64,000 nt of DNA, taken from contig CAJNYU010001957.1 in assembly GCA_905331475.1 (NCBI GenBank), forward strand, positions 1-64,000. Direction: 5' to 3'. The notes under the pieces are model-generated. The model did no database searches and was not told the DNA's origin. It worked only from the letters and a program-made list of their open reading frames with translations. The position numbers and the translations under genes were made by a program. This stretch comes from Rotaria socialis. Lineage: Eukaryota > Rotifera > Eurotatoria > Philodinida > Philodinidae. Each line of letters opens with the position of its first letter. Position 1 is the first letter of the stretch. Below are positions 1 through 10,509 of this stretch, piece after piece.

Positions 1-2788
1 GTCTATTTGTATTAATGAATACAGTGCTTCTGCTACTAATTGACAGTGGAATACTTAAAATATGATAAACAGCTTCTTGTGCTGAAATTTCGCTTGAATT
101 CAAAAATTTATTTGCAATAACTATAAGACGCTCTTTGACTGTGCTGTTGCCTTTTTTTAACTTATTCAATGCTTCTCTTAAAAGTTTAGACATTCCGTTT
201 TCAGATTTGTTGATGTAATCCACACAGTACATTAAGCATGAATAAGGATCAAGAATGAACTGAATGTCCATATTTGCTCGGTGCAATGACATTATCATTG
301 AGTTGTATGCATTGATTCTGATTTCATTTGGAGCACGTTTCAAGAATACCTTCGCTTTTTTTAATTCACTTCGAATCATTTTAATATATTCTTCTTCATT
401 TATATTAACATGTTCCAAAAATTCTTCAAAAGTTAATGAATTATCTGTATCTTTTGATATTTTTCCAAGTTCTTCAATTACGTTCTGTCTATTTTTACTG
501 ATTTCTTCACGTTCTTTTTTTGTAAACTTTTCATCATCACTAAATGGTTCTAGAATCATCGTTTTTCTCATCGGAAAATATGGAATACCAAAACGACATT
601 TAATCCCATTTTTTACATGTTTTTTACAAGTATGTGAGTGTTTATGACGTTGCACATTTATAAGTTCTTCAGAAAATTCAGTTGGTTTCGCATTAACTGA
701 AATCAGTTTATCAATAAACTCTATACATTGCTCAATGGACTTAGGATTATTCTTGTCATATTTTGGAGCATTTTTTAGCCATATAAAAACATGAATATGT
801 GGTGAGCCACGAAATTGGAATTCAACTCTGATGTATTTATCTTCTAATCCATTGCCTTCAAATGGACCACAAGGTGCTAATAATATTTCCCATAAACATT
901 TTAATCTATGTTCAAAATAACGAACACATGTCACAGGATCTTTTCTTATTAAATCACATTTTTTTTCGTAGCTCAAGTTTTCTGCTTCTTCCAATGTGAT
1001 TACTTTATTTTCTAACACTTGAGTCAATATTACAATAATTTCTGACCATTTTGTTTCTGCCGCTGACAATGTCAGAAATATTGTTGGACATCCTAATTGT
1101 CTGAACATTGCTAGAAGTTCCTTCTTTTTCATTTCCCAAAATGCTGGTGAAGATCGATCACATCTCAAGAATGTAAAAGCATCATCAGTATGTATTAGCC
1201 CATTTACATAATCTCGATTAAGCATTTGTGCAACAGTTACGTTTTTCGTATTTTTTGTTTTTCTCAAATTTATCGAAATAGCATCAGAGAATTTTCTTGT
1301 TTGTAGTTTCTTATATGTGAAAAATAGTTTCGATACTCTACCACATCTTCTATCAAACATTCTTAATTCTGACTTAGCAATTTTAGCATAAGTCAGTCTA
1401 ACATTTTCTTTAATTTTTCGTTGTTTTCCACAATAAATTTTTGGAAATGTTAACTCGTCAACTTTCAAATCCATTAAAATAGATATCGGTCTGTTATTTT
1501 CTCCTGGAGCAAACTTAATACCAATATCATTTTGATTGTTAGTCTCATCATTTAACAATGTTTCAGTATCTCCTGGACTTATTGGCTTGTCGTCAAGTTC
1601 ATTCCAATCGTCGTCATCATCATCATCAAAAACTTCTCCCCTATTTTCATTCACATTAAGTTTTTTATCTTCGTCATTGACGATGAAATTTTCTCTTTCA
1701 TTTGAATATTCCTTAATCCAATCATTAGATATAACAATACCTTCATCTTTATATAGTTCCTGTTCAATAAGGTATTTTATAGCTGTATGTACAACTTTCG
1801 GTCGGATTGTTTCATACATAAAAGCATTCTTATTTTTCATTTGTCTCATGAGTTTAAGTTGAATTGTATGAGTATCGCTAAAACTTCTGGGTAATATTGA
1901 AACATTTGTGTCAACATTCATGGGAACATTTACTAAATTACCTTTGAGACCAAATTGTTTACAAAACCCTAAAGTTCGAATCACCATAAAAGGAATTCTT
2001 GGTGATATCAATCTTTCTTCTAATTCAGTCAAGATTTTCAAGCAATCCGGTACTTCATAGAATGCTAAACCATTAGATAGACAAAGATTGGGTACTTTAT
2101 TCAACATGATGTCCTTTCTACAAGTGACACATAATTTAACGATTGTATTTTTGAGATAACAAACATTATCAATAAATTCTTTTTTTAATCCTTTGTTTGT
2201 TAACATCTCAATTGTCAATTCTCTGATTGAATATTCGAACCATAAACCACCACAACAACTGCAAATGTGAGTAGGTCCTTCTTTTATTTTTGATTCATAA
2301 TTTAATTTCATGAGATGAAAATTATTTTCGTATTTATCTCGACTCATACGCATTCTTGATGCATTTCTTCTTCTCTCTTCCTCTTTGTATTCTTCCTCTT
2401 CACGTTTAATTTTAAGTGATTTTAATCTTCTTTCATTTTCCTGAGTTTTAAATTCATCATTTTGTCGTTCAATTTTAAGAGCTTCTGCTTTTCTTTTATT
2501 TTCTTCTATTTTCAATTCATCGTTTTGTCGTTCAATTTTATGAGCATCTGCTCTTCTTTTATTTTCTTCTATTTTCATTTCATCGCTTTGTCGTTCAATT
2601 TTATGAGCATCTGCTCTTCTTTTATTTTCCTCTATTTTAAATTCATTATTTCGTCGTCCAATTTTATGAGAATTCGCTCGTCTTCTATTGTCTAACAAGC
2701 GGAACTCATCATCAGTTCTTCTTTCTCTCATTCTCTCTGTCATCTCGGCATTTCTTTGAGATTTAGATCTTCTTTTTGTCTTCGGCAT
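1..2788 (-). CDS. Helitron-type rolling-circle transposase, Rep part (3' end beyond window)
   Basis: The reverse strand is open from an ATG at 2788 to the window edge, 929 codons with no stop. Order: a charged, probably coiled-coil N-terminus with about four copies of a 21-residue (63-bp) unit built around ENKRRADAHKIERQ; a cysteine-pair region (CSCC...CVTC) like the DUF6570 zinc region of Helitron proteins; a Helitron_like_N segment (SSPAFWEMKKKELLAM then QLGCPTIFLTLS); the HUH motif PHIHVFIW with the two His at residues 664 and 666; and about 180 residues later the catalytic tyrosine region DPYSCLMYCVDYINKSE. These are the Rep nuclease hallmarks. The Pif1-type helicase expected downstream would lie outside the window. 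The frame is intact over the visible part, so the copy may be recent. Helitron and Helentron cannot be told apart without the missing part. Confidence 0.9.
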   Translation of the reverse strand, partial: MPKTKRRSKSQRNAEMTERMRERRTDDEFRLLDNRRRANSHKIGRRNNEFKIEENKRRADAHKIERQSDEMKIEENKRRADAHKIERQNDELKIEENKRKAEALKIERQNDEFKTQENERRLKSLKIKREEEEYKEEERRRNASRMRMSRDKYENNFHLMKLNYESKIKEGPTHICSCCGGLWFEYSIRELTIEMLTNKGLKKEFIDNVCYLKNTIVKLCVTCRKDIMLNKVPNLCLSNGLAFYEVPDCLKILTELEERLISPRIPFMVIRTLGFCKQFGLKGNLVNVPMNVDTNVSILPRSFSDTHTIQLKLMRQMKNKNAFMYETIRPKVVHTAIKYLIEQELYKDEGIVISNDWIKEYSNERENFIVNDEDKKLNVNENRGEVFDDDDDDDWNELDDKPISPGDTETLLNDETNNQNDIGIKFAPGENNRPISILMDLKVDELTFPKIYCGKQRKIKENVRLTYAKIAKSELRMFDRRCGRVSKLFFTYKKLQTRKFSDAISINLRKTKNTKNVTVAQMLNRDYVNGLIHTDDAFTFLRCDRSSPAFWEMKKKELLAMFRQLGCPTIFLTLSAAETKWSEIIVILTQVLENKVITLEEAENLSYEKKCDLIRKDPVTCVRYFEHRLKCLWEILLAPCGPFEGNGLEDKYIRVEFQFRGSPHIHVFIWLKNAPKYDKNNPKSIEQCIEFIDKLISVNAKPTEFSEELINVQRHKHSHTCKKHVKNGIKCRFGIPYFPMRKTMILEPFSDDEKFTKKEREEISKNRQNVIEELGKISKDTDNSLTFEEFLEHVNINEEEYIKMIRSELKKAKVFLKRAPNEIRINAYNSMIMSLHRANMDIQFILDPYSCLMYCVDYINKSENGMSKLLREALNKLKKGNSTVKERLIVIANKFLNSSEISAQEAVYHILSIPLSISSRSTVFINTNR
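2452..2705 (-). repeat. 63-bp in-frame tandem repeat in the Helitron N-terminus
   Basis: About four copies of a 63-bp unit encode a 21-residue, Lys/Arg/Glu-rich helix-forming segment (core KRRADAHKIERQ). The unit is a multiple of three and the copies keep the frame, so repeat number can change without breaking the protein. Confidence 0.8.
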
Positions 2789-4205
2789 TTTTTTCAACCA
2801 ATTCAACAAGTTGTACTTTTGATGAGACTGATTTTTCCGGACTATATATAATGAAATAAGATGCGATGAAATTAGCTGTTGAAATTTTGAATAATCACAA
2901 CTCCTCATGCAGATTAAGCGCGTATATATACTAAGCACGGCTTGTACTAAGTGAGAAACGTGTATATCTCTCAACTTGTTGAGATAAACAATGAATAAGT
3001 TTCTTTCGAGATAAATCTTCGTTAAAACTTGGTGAAGATACACTCGATACTAAGCAAGAAACTTTAGAAAATCAAAAATTTGACAATCTTTCTTAAACAA
3101 ATAAAATCAATTTATATTTCTTTTAATAGTTTGAAAATAATTATGATAATTAAAATCTAAAAAGTGAAACAGATTAATTTAAGATAAACTATGAGCAGTA
3201 TACGGATGGGGGAGGAGCTGTAATAGATTTTAGCATACCATCAATGAAAATATGCTTTTATTATTTAATAATGAGTGTGATTTGCATAACGCAAACAATT
3301 TTATTTAGAAATAGACATATATGCTAAATTAAATTCTCGTTCAGTTTTATTTTATAGATTGTCTTTTACTTAGTTCAATCTATGAATTTAAAAGACGAAT
3401 GATTGAAATATAGGTATTATATTAATGATTGAGAAATTATTTAGTGATTTTAAATAAATCTAATTTATTGTAACAAGTAGATATAAGAAAAAAAAATTTA
3501 TTTAGTACAAGATAAATTGTATTTAAAGAATTTCTTCTTTAGTACAACATGTTGTTTTACAATTTCTTTCTTTTTTTAGTGGTTAATATATGTAATAAAC
3601 GTCATAATAATATTGTTTGTTGTTATAGATCAAATGACGAATATAAATGATTTTCATTTATGTTTTTTCAAGACTTGGCGGAACAGTTCCGTACTAAAAC
3701 GAGATATAGTTTAATTTAAATTAAGTAAAAAATATAGATTAAGTCATACATTGTTGATTTAAAGAGTTCCGATGAAATTTGTGTCTGTGGTTCATTGTTT
3801 TCTTTTTTTTTTGGTATTTTCGGTAATTTTGAAATACTGTTGATGTTACGTTCCTCGATCTTAATATTCACAGCTTCTACGCCACGTTGCGCTATAGAAC
3901 AATGAAGTATTATTTATGTTAGGATTAAAGTAAAATAACTTACTTTTCATAATATCGAACTTGCAGGTGTCTGCAACGAAAAATTTTCTTTGGTGAATTT
4001 CATTAAGGATTGATGCTTCTCGAGCAAATATATCTCGAGATTCAATTTTATCTTTCCTAGATAATATATAAAATAAAATATCTACAATAAAAACTAGTCT
4101 TTGATACACACCGTTTTATAAATGCATAATGTTTCATCCGATTCACCGTAACAACTGTTCCTTTAATACCTTTTTCTGAAAATAGAAAGTTCTTTTAAAA
4201 TTTTT
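2789..4205. other. AT-rich intergenic region upstream of the Helitron Rep gene
   Basis: No convincing gene. Short open frames here (for example 3861-4109 on the reverse strand) have no recognisable motif. The stretch should contain the 5' end of the Helitron, but I could not fix a terminus. Confidence 0.5.
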
Positions 4206-4214
4206 GAACTTTTA

Positions 4215-4508
4215 AAATATATTACCAAGAATAGCAGGTTCATTACTACCATGAATAATTGTTTGATTATTACCACGAATGGCTGCTCGATTATTACCTC
4301 GAATAACTCGTTTAGTACCAAGAATCACTGGTTGATTAGTACTACGAATAACTGGTTCATTGGTACTAAGAATTGCTCGTTCATTAGCACCAAGAATAAC
4401 TGGTTCATTGGTACTAAGAATCGTTCGTTCATTAGTACCAAGAATAACGGGTTCATTGGTACTAAGAATCACTCGTTCATTAGTACCAAGAATAACTGGT
4501 TCACAAAC
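4215..4508 (-). repeat. 24-bp minisatellite encoding VIL(G/S)TNE(R/P) octapeptides
   Basis: Roughly eleven copies of a 24-bp unit. The cleaner half alternates two variants, so the higher-order period is 48 bp; the left copies are degenerate. Because the unit is a multiple of three, long frames are open on both strands. The most plausible is the reverse frame starting at an ATG at 4535 (MEETNTDSTVCEP) and ending at 4212, a 107-residue string of VILGTNER/VILSTNEP repeats. It has no signal peptide or known domain. It could be a real low-complexity protein, an exon of a larger gene, or simply satellite DNA. Confidence 0.75.
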
Positions 4509-4645
4509 CGTTGAATCTGTATTTGTTTCTTCCATTGATTGATTGATTAGATTTGTTTTTGAATCTGAAATATTGATAGATAAGATATAAACCTACATAA
4601 TTTTATTTCATCAAAAAATGTTTTTAATAGATGAAATTTGGGTTT

Positions 4646-4728
4646 TTCTTCAGAATGTGCACACCATTCGACTATTTCTTTTTTCCCTCTCATTCTTATG
4701 AATATGAGAGTGTGCACATTCTGAAGAA
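4646..4728. repeat. Hairpin with perfect 19-bp arms
   Basis: Arms 4646-4664 and 4710-4728 (TTCTTCAGAATGTGCACAC and its exact complement) surround a 45-base loop, whose end holds a smaller inverted pair (CTCTCAT/ATGAGAG). It lies just upstream of the minisatellite frame. Function unknown; it may be a tiny foldback element. Confidence 0.8.
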
Positions 4729-7645
4729 GTATCGAAGTTTGTATTTAGATATAATGAGAATTGAACAGAGAAAATAATGAAATCTGCTAATGATCAATTT
4801 CAAATCGTTTTAGGAGGTTGATTCTGTTTTTGAATAAACAAGAAAATAAGACACAAAAGAAGATAGCAAAATTTATTAGAAGAAATTATTTTACCCATTG
4901 AACGAAACTATGATTATTTAGAAAGTGAGATATCTATATTTTTCTGCTTGATGTTTATAGATGAGTTAAATAAATGAGTCGAACTACGAAAATTTTGTTT
5001 TACGAAAGGAGAGATTTAAAATTTATTATAAAATAAAAATATTGTTGATGTATTAATTATGTTCAATTGAGCCCTACAATTTAATATCAGTTTTAGTTTT
5101 TAATGAATTTCTTAACGCTTCACCAACTGGTTTATTTATTGAATAAATTAATCACGCAATTACTTTGATGTGAATATCTGCTTGATCAATAGACAGACTT
5201 ATATAAACAAAAGAAATCACTTAGTAAATAATCAATAGCCTTATCTTATTCAATAATAGATCATCAATACAATAGTGCATATCCTCGACATCAATTTTAG
5301 TTATCCTCTGTTCCGATAGAATGTTCTAATATCAAGGATATTCTTCTATTTTATATAGCTATATATATATATATATCGTTGAGCGTCAAAAGATTCCTAT
5401 TAGACTGATAAAAACAATGAAACATAATTACCGACAGATTGCTTTTGATCAAACTGTCTGAAAGAATCAACCAGCAGTGTCAGTATGCATCAGTTTTTCA
5501 TAGTTTTCGGGAAGTGCAATATTGAGGAAACGTTAAATGAACCATATTTACCTGTATAATATATCATCATTTAGAGCTCTTGACAAGTTCTATCTACTTC
5601 ATAAAAACAACGTTAGTTCTATGGGAAATAAACACATATCATACAGACAAAGTGTCAGTATACGTGAGTTTTTCATAGTTTTTTGGCACTGAGGTATTGA
5701 GAAAATTTCAAACACAGCATATTTACCCCTACAATTTAGCATAATTTTGTAGCCCATGAAATTCTCTATCGAATGGTATATAACAGTTCATTTTTCATTT
5801 TCACTATGACAAAGATTTTGATTTGCGAAAATTGGAATAGGTCAATATTTGCATAGAAAATAATGATATTTTTTGCTGTAACTCAGTAAATCCTCGACGA
5901 ATTATTTTCATCTTCGAACTCGACCGAGATATTGATGAGATAATGCTATGTACAAAATTTCATGACAATTGGATCAGCCTTTCAGGAGTTATCGTGTAAA
6001 CGGCCGGACACACTGACCGATTCTATAGTGTACTCACTTTTTTTTGAGTACACAAAAACCTATTGACATAATACAATCCATTGAAATCGAACCCTCTATT
6101 TGCAATTTTATGTCAGCATTAAGATACCTCCATATTTATGTTCATAGCAGAGAACTATTGTTATTTCTGTTGGTATTCGTATTTGTCTGTTATGCTTATT
6201 AAACGGCTTGATTGTGAGCAAGGTTGTAAATATTGTAATTTATTTCATCCTTTCTACCCCTCTATTGTCGGATCCACGTCGCATGCTGTGCATTAGTAGC
6301 TAAGCTCACTCAATGACATCGGTGACTTCTCAGTCAGTGTTTAGAGAATTTTAAAGGTGCACTTCAAATGAAATTAACATCAGTTTAAAGAAAATGCAAC
6401 AGTTTTATAACTTAGATACATAAGTAAAACAAATGATTTTTGATCTAAGATTTTTTTCTGGCATTATTTGATAATTTGTCTTAAAATGTCATAAAGCTTT
6501 TTTTTCGTGATTCAAATAATTTGTGTTACTGGTTGAAATATATAGGTTTGTAATCTTCTCTATGCAGTCATTTCTATTAAATTTCTAATTCTTTTTCATC
6601 AATACTGATAGCTGATTCTTTTCTTCGTAGTCTTTTCATTTTTATTCGTGTATAGCATTATATTTCTTTTTCTTATTGTGTTTATATCAAGACGTATTAC
6701 AGCTATTCGATGGCAGCAAACAAAATAAGTGACTAAGTTCGAGCTAGGATTTTTATTTTTTTTTTTGCAATTTCATCGACGTCTTCATTTTACATCAGGT
6801 ATTTTATAAGCTTTGAAGACATTTTTACGTTACTCTATATTTTCAGAAATATAAAAATTGCATACACATAGAATATAATTATTGAGAGTAATATCTACAT
6901 TGTCTCTAAAAGAAAAAATTCTGGATAAAAATATTAAAATCATTTCATTATATTTTGATCGTAACTATGTAGAAATATAATGTGCACATCGTTTAGTAAT
7001 GCATGCGTTTTTTACGACAATATCAATAAGTGAATTTGAGGTGATGCTAGAGATACTACAAAAAAATATTTTCTATGCTTTGGCAACTATGTGAAAACGA
7101 AAAATAATTCTTATAACATGTTGCTTAGTCAGAGTCTTCAGTGACAAGATCAGCTAGCTAAAAGAATCAAGCTGAAATGGGTCCACAGTTAATTACCAAT
7201 TATTTATTTAAAAAACTCGTCATCAAATTTAGGACCATACAATTTTTTCTAAAAGACTGATTCGATGTTAGTATGAGCAAAGTACTTTGAGACACCCACT
7301 TAATATAATCGATTCATGGACACTACTGGAATACACGTTAAGTTATTTACTCCCACGGAATTTTTTCTTTCGAAGGTTTGTGCTGTGATCATTTGGAAAT
7401 TTGATTAATTCTGATCAACGAACAATTTTAATATCTTGATCTTTGCAATTATAACTACCAGTGGCTACTCAATGAAATCTATAAACGATTCTTCTATCAG
7501 TATTCTGACAGATGTCAAATATATCTTTATCATCATATCTACAGACACTTTCCTAGAGAATCGGCTAGATCTAAGTTGTTTTGGCATGTAATCTTGACAA
7601 CTGAATTATTGTATCTCACGCTTTCTATCAATACTGTATACAGCT
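4729..7645. other. Intergenic region with worn direct repeats and a short hairpin
   Basis: Two diverged direct copies of about 105 bp lie near 5475-5580 and 5650-5758 (shared core AGTTTTTCATAGTTTT, then TATTTACC). A perfect 9-bp-arm hairpin (GTGTACTCA/TGAGTACAC) is at 6028-6053. A (TA)n run is near 5360. This resembles old mobile-element remains; no coding frame is supported. Confidence 0.5.
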
Positions 7646-10209
7646 ATGAAAATACGCCGTCGATTTCGAATCGTCTTTAAAGGACAAAGATATATCGTCG
7701 CTCTAGCGCTCTTTGTCAGCATTTCGACGATTCTTTTTATTTTGCTGTCCTTCCGTACTTCAGTTTATCAATCGTTCGAATTATCAAGCGCCGTTCTCAT
7801 CGTTGACGAAGACGATCTTAACGATGCAAAAATAAAATCCACTTTCAATCTTCAAGTTTTACGTAGAGACTATTTTAATACCACTCACTTGACTTGTCGC
7901 TATCCTAAATTGACGATTGACAATCCAGTTATCTGGAAACATCTGAATCCGGTTAAACCATTGCCACCTACCTGTGAAATAACTAGAAATTGGGTTTATG
8001 TTAAAAACGGTAAGTGAATAACGCAATTGCAACTGCAATCATGATGTTGATTATTATTACAGAAAGTTCAATTGAATTTTTATATGTAACTGTAGGCACC
8101 TTTAGGTTAACCGAAGAAGCTCTGAACCGGTATGGGGCGATTTCGTGTGCCTATTATCCTATTATTCGATCAAAAGATGACTTTGGGACAACTGAAGGTG
8201 ATCGAATATCCCCAGTCGATGATAAAATGCCTCTAGTGTCCGATTTTTTTCGTGTCCATTGCCAAGGACAACACAATACTTCGTATTCGAACGTTCATAT
8301 GGGAATCAGATTTGATCCAACTTTACACCTTAGGTGAGTATTTGTACGTCAGATTTTCTAACTTCATAGTCTTCTATTGTAGACGCATAAAGAACCCGAT
8401 AGTGAAAACTCATCTCGGCTACAATATTTTAATGTTCGGCTTCGATTCAGTATCTCGAATGACTTTCATGCGATTCTTGCCGAAAACTTACTCATTTCTA
8501 ATCAAGGAACTAGGTGCTATTGTTATGAAAGGTCACTTCTTTTTTTGAAAACCATTTATGAGACACTAGTTTGTCTAATTCGATAATTTACAGGATACAA
8601 TATTGTTGGCGATGGTACACCAGCAGCATTGCTTCCCATTTTGACCGGACAAACTGAACAAGAATTGCCAGAATCAAGACGAGGTCGCACAGGAGCTGTA
8701 ACAGTTGATAAATTTCCTTGGATATGGAACCAATTCAAAGGTACACCCATTGATATCTCCATGCTTTTCTAAGTTGAACAATACTCGAGCTATTGAAGTG
8801 ACAAGAAGATCATTAGGAGCGTTCAAAAACAAGACATGTTTAACTTGTCTTTTGTACTGAATTTTTTTCGAAATAGATCAAAAAGTTTTGCCGGATATTC
8901 AAGTCATAAGCGAGCTCTTCATCATAGCGTGTAGCTTTTTGATTTCTATCAAATGAACTCCTTGGTAATTTTACTGGTCGAGTTTTTACAATGTGCTTGC
9001 TTCGATAAATGTCAATAGTTGTTTTAATTTTCATATCGCATAGATAATGGTTATGTAACTCAATGGGCTGAAGATATGCAGAGTGTTGGTACATTTCAAT
9101 ATCGTCTGAGAGGTTTTCTTGATCCACCAGTTGATCATTTTGGCCGTCCATTCTACCGATAAGCTGAGAGCAGAGCGACATCGCGACCATTGTGTTTTGG
9201 TTCTATCACTCGTCTCCAAGCGATGTTCAATTGGATTCGAGATTTCTTCGATATGTATCCTCAGCAACCCAAGTTTTCTTTTCTTTTTCATTCTCATTAT
9301 TCTCACAATTCTAACAATCGTTTGCCTCATGCTGATGACGAACTCTTTGCATTTCTTCAAATGATGCAAAAACATGGCCGTCTCAATGACACAAAGCTCA
9401 TCATTATGACTGATCATGGAGCTCGCTTTTCATCATTACGAAAGACTCATCAAGGTAAACTGGAAGAACGCTTACCCTTCATGTCGATTCGAATGCCACC
9501 CAAATTTCAAGATCAATATCCAACGATCATGAGAAATCTACGTTTGAATTCTCATCGATTGACGACACCGTTCGATATTCATGCAACATTCGAACATCTA
9601 TTCAATTTTCATTCACTAAGTCCTTATCAGTCGAAATCTAATCGTTCAGTTAGTCTATTTGAATTGGTACCTGAAAATCGAACTTGTGCAGGAGCCGATA
9701 TTGAACAACATTGGTGTGCATGCCTAAACTGGCACAACATATCAATTGATGAGCCAATCATTCAGCAGTTCAGTCGAGCTGTTGTAAATTTTCTTAACAA
9801 TTTCGTGTCAGATCATAAAGAGGACTGTGCTACACTTACACTACTTCGAGTGAATAAAGCGAGTCGCTTAGAAGCCAATAATCATCTCTTAAAATTCGTC
9901 CAATCAAGTGATGTAGATGGTCGAGTACCTCAATTTCGGAATGCATCATCACAACCATTAAATGAAACGAAATTCTATCAGATTCAGTTCGAAACAACAC
10001 CTGGTGAAGCTCAGTTTGAAGTGACAGCCGAATATGATCCAATAAAAGACATCTTCGATATTCAGAAGCGACATCTCAGCCGCGTGAACAAGTACGGCGA
10101 AACGTCAGCTTGTGTTGCTTGGAAAAGACCAGAGTTTCGAGAAATATGCTACTGTTCGAATTTGTTAGTGCACACTAATCTTTCTAGTACTGTTACTGCT
10201 GCAAAATAA
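7646..10209 (+). pseudogene. DUF229 (alkaline-phosphatase-like fold) membrane protein, five exons, one in-frame TAA
   Basis: Exons 7646-8009, 8096-8333, 8383-8531, 8594-8740 and 9044-10209 join in phase through GT-AG introns and give 688 codons. The start is the ATG of MKIRRRFR; residues about 17-37 form a signal anchor (VALALFVSISTILFILL), placing the rest in the lumen or outside. Family hallmarks follow: MFGFDSVSRMTFMR (start of the catalytic fold), GDGTPAALLPILTGQ, GYVTQWAED, GRPFY, FSFLFHSHYSHNSNN, and the metal-site motif MTDHGARFS. DUF229 proteins are related to sulfatases/phosphatases; the substrate is unknown. Oddity: TAA at 9160-9162 sits in frame between GRPFYR and the continuing AESRATSRPLCFGS, with no GT-AG way round it. 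Everything on both sides is conserved. It may be a recent pseudogene, a null allele or a base-call error. Confidence 0.85.
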
Positions 10210-10509
10210 AGCAAATGAATTGGCCTGCGTACAGTAAACCTTTTCAGATAGAACTCTATCGACCAAACATATATCAGACTCATTTTAAATCTTTACATAT
10301 GACTGTTAAAGTTTTCTTCATGAAGTTTGATTGCATACCATTATTGTTGTTAATGCATTACATCGCGTAAACAAATGAAGTGGTTGGAACAACTAACATA
10401 TTTCAATTAAAGACTCAAATGAAACTTTCTATGCATTTCTAGAGGCACATGACGTTTGGGTAGCATGAACTTCCTGCATCTTTCAGAACAGAAACTCAAG
10501 TTAAGAAGA
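10210..10509. other. Convergent intergenic spacer
   Basis: Tail-to-tail space between the DUF229 gene (+) and the FAD oxidoreductase (-). I see no repeat or gene in it. Confidence 0.6.

Noticed and set aside
264..647. Forward open frame, 127 residues
   Set aside because: It is the antisense shadow of the Helitron Rep gene; composition is typical of a reversed coding strand. The same applies to 1536-1862 and 2462-2695.
3861..4109. Reverse open frame, 82 residues
   Set aside because: No motif, no ATG context of note, no neighbour logic; likely chance.
8840..9417. Overlapping reverse frames over the DUF229 gene
   Set aside because: Antisense to a conserved gene and its intron.
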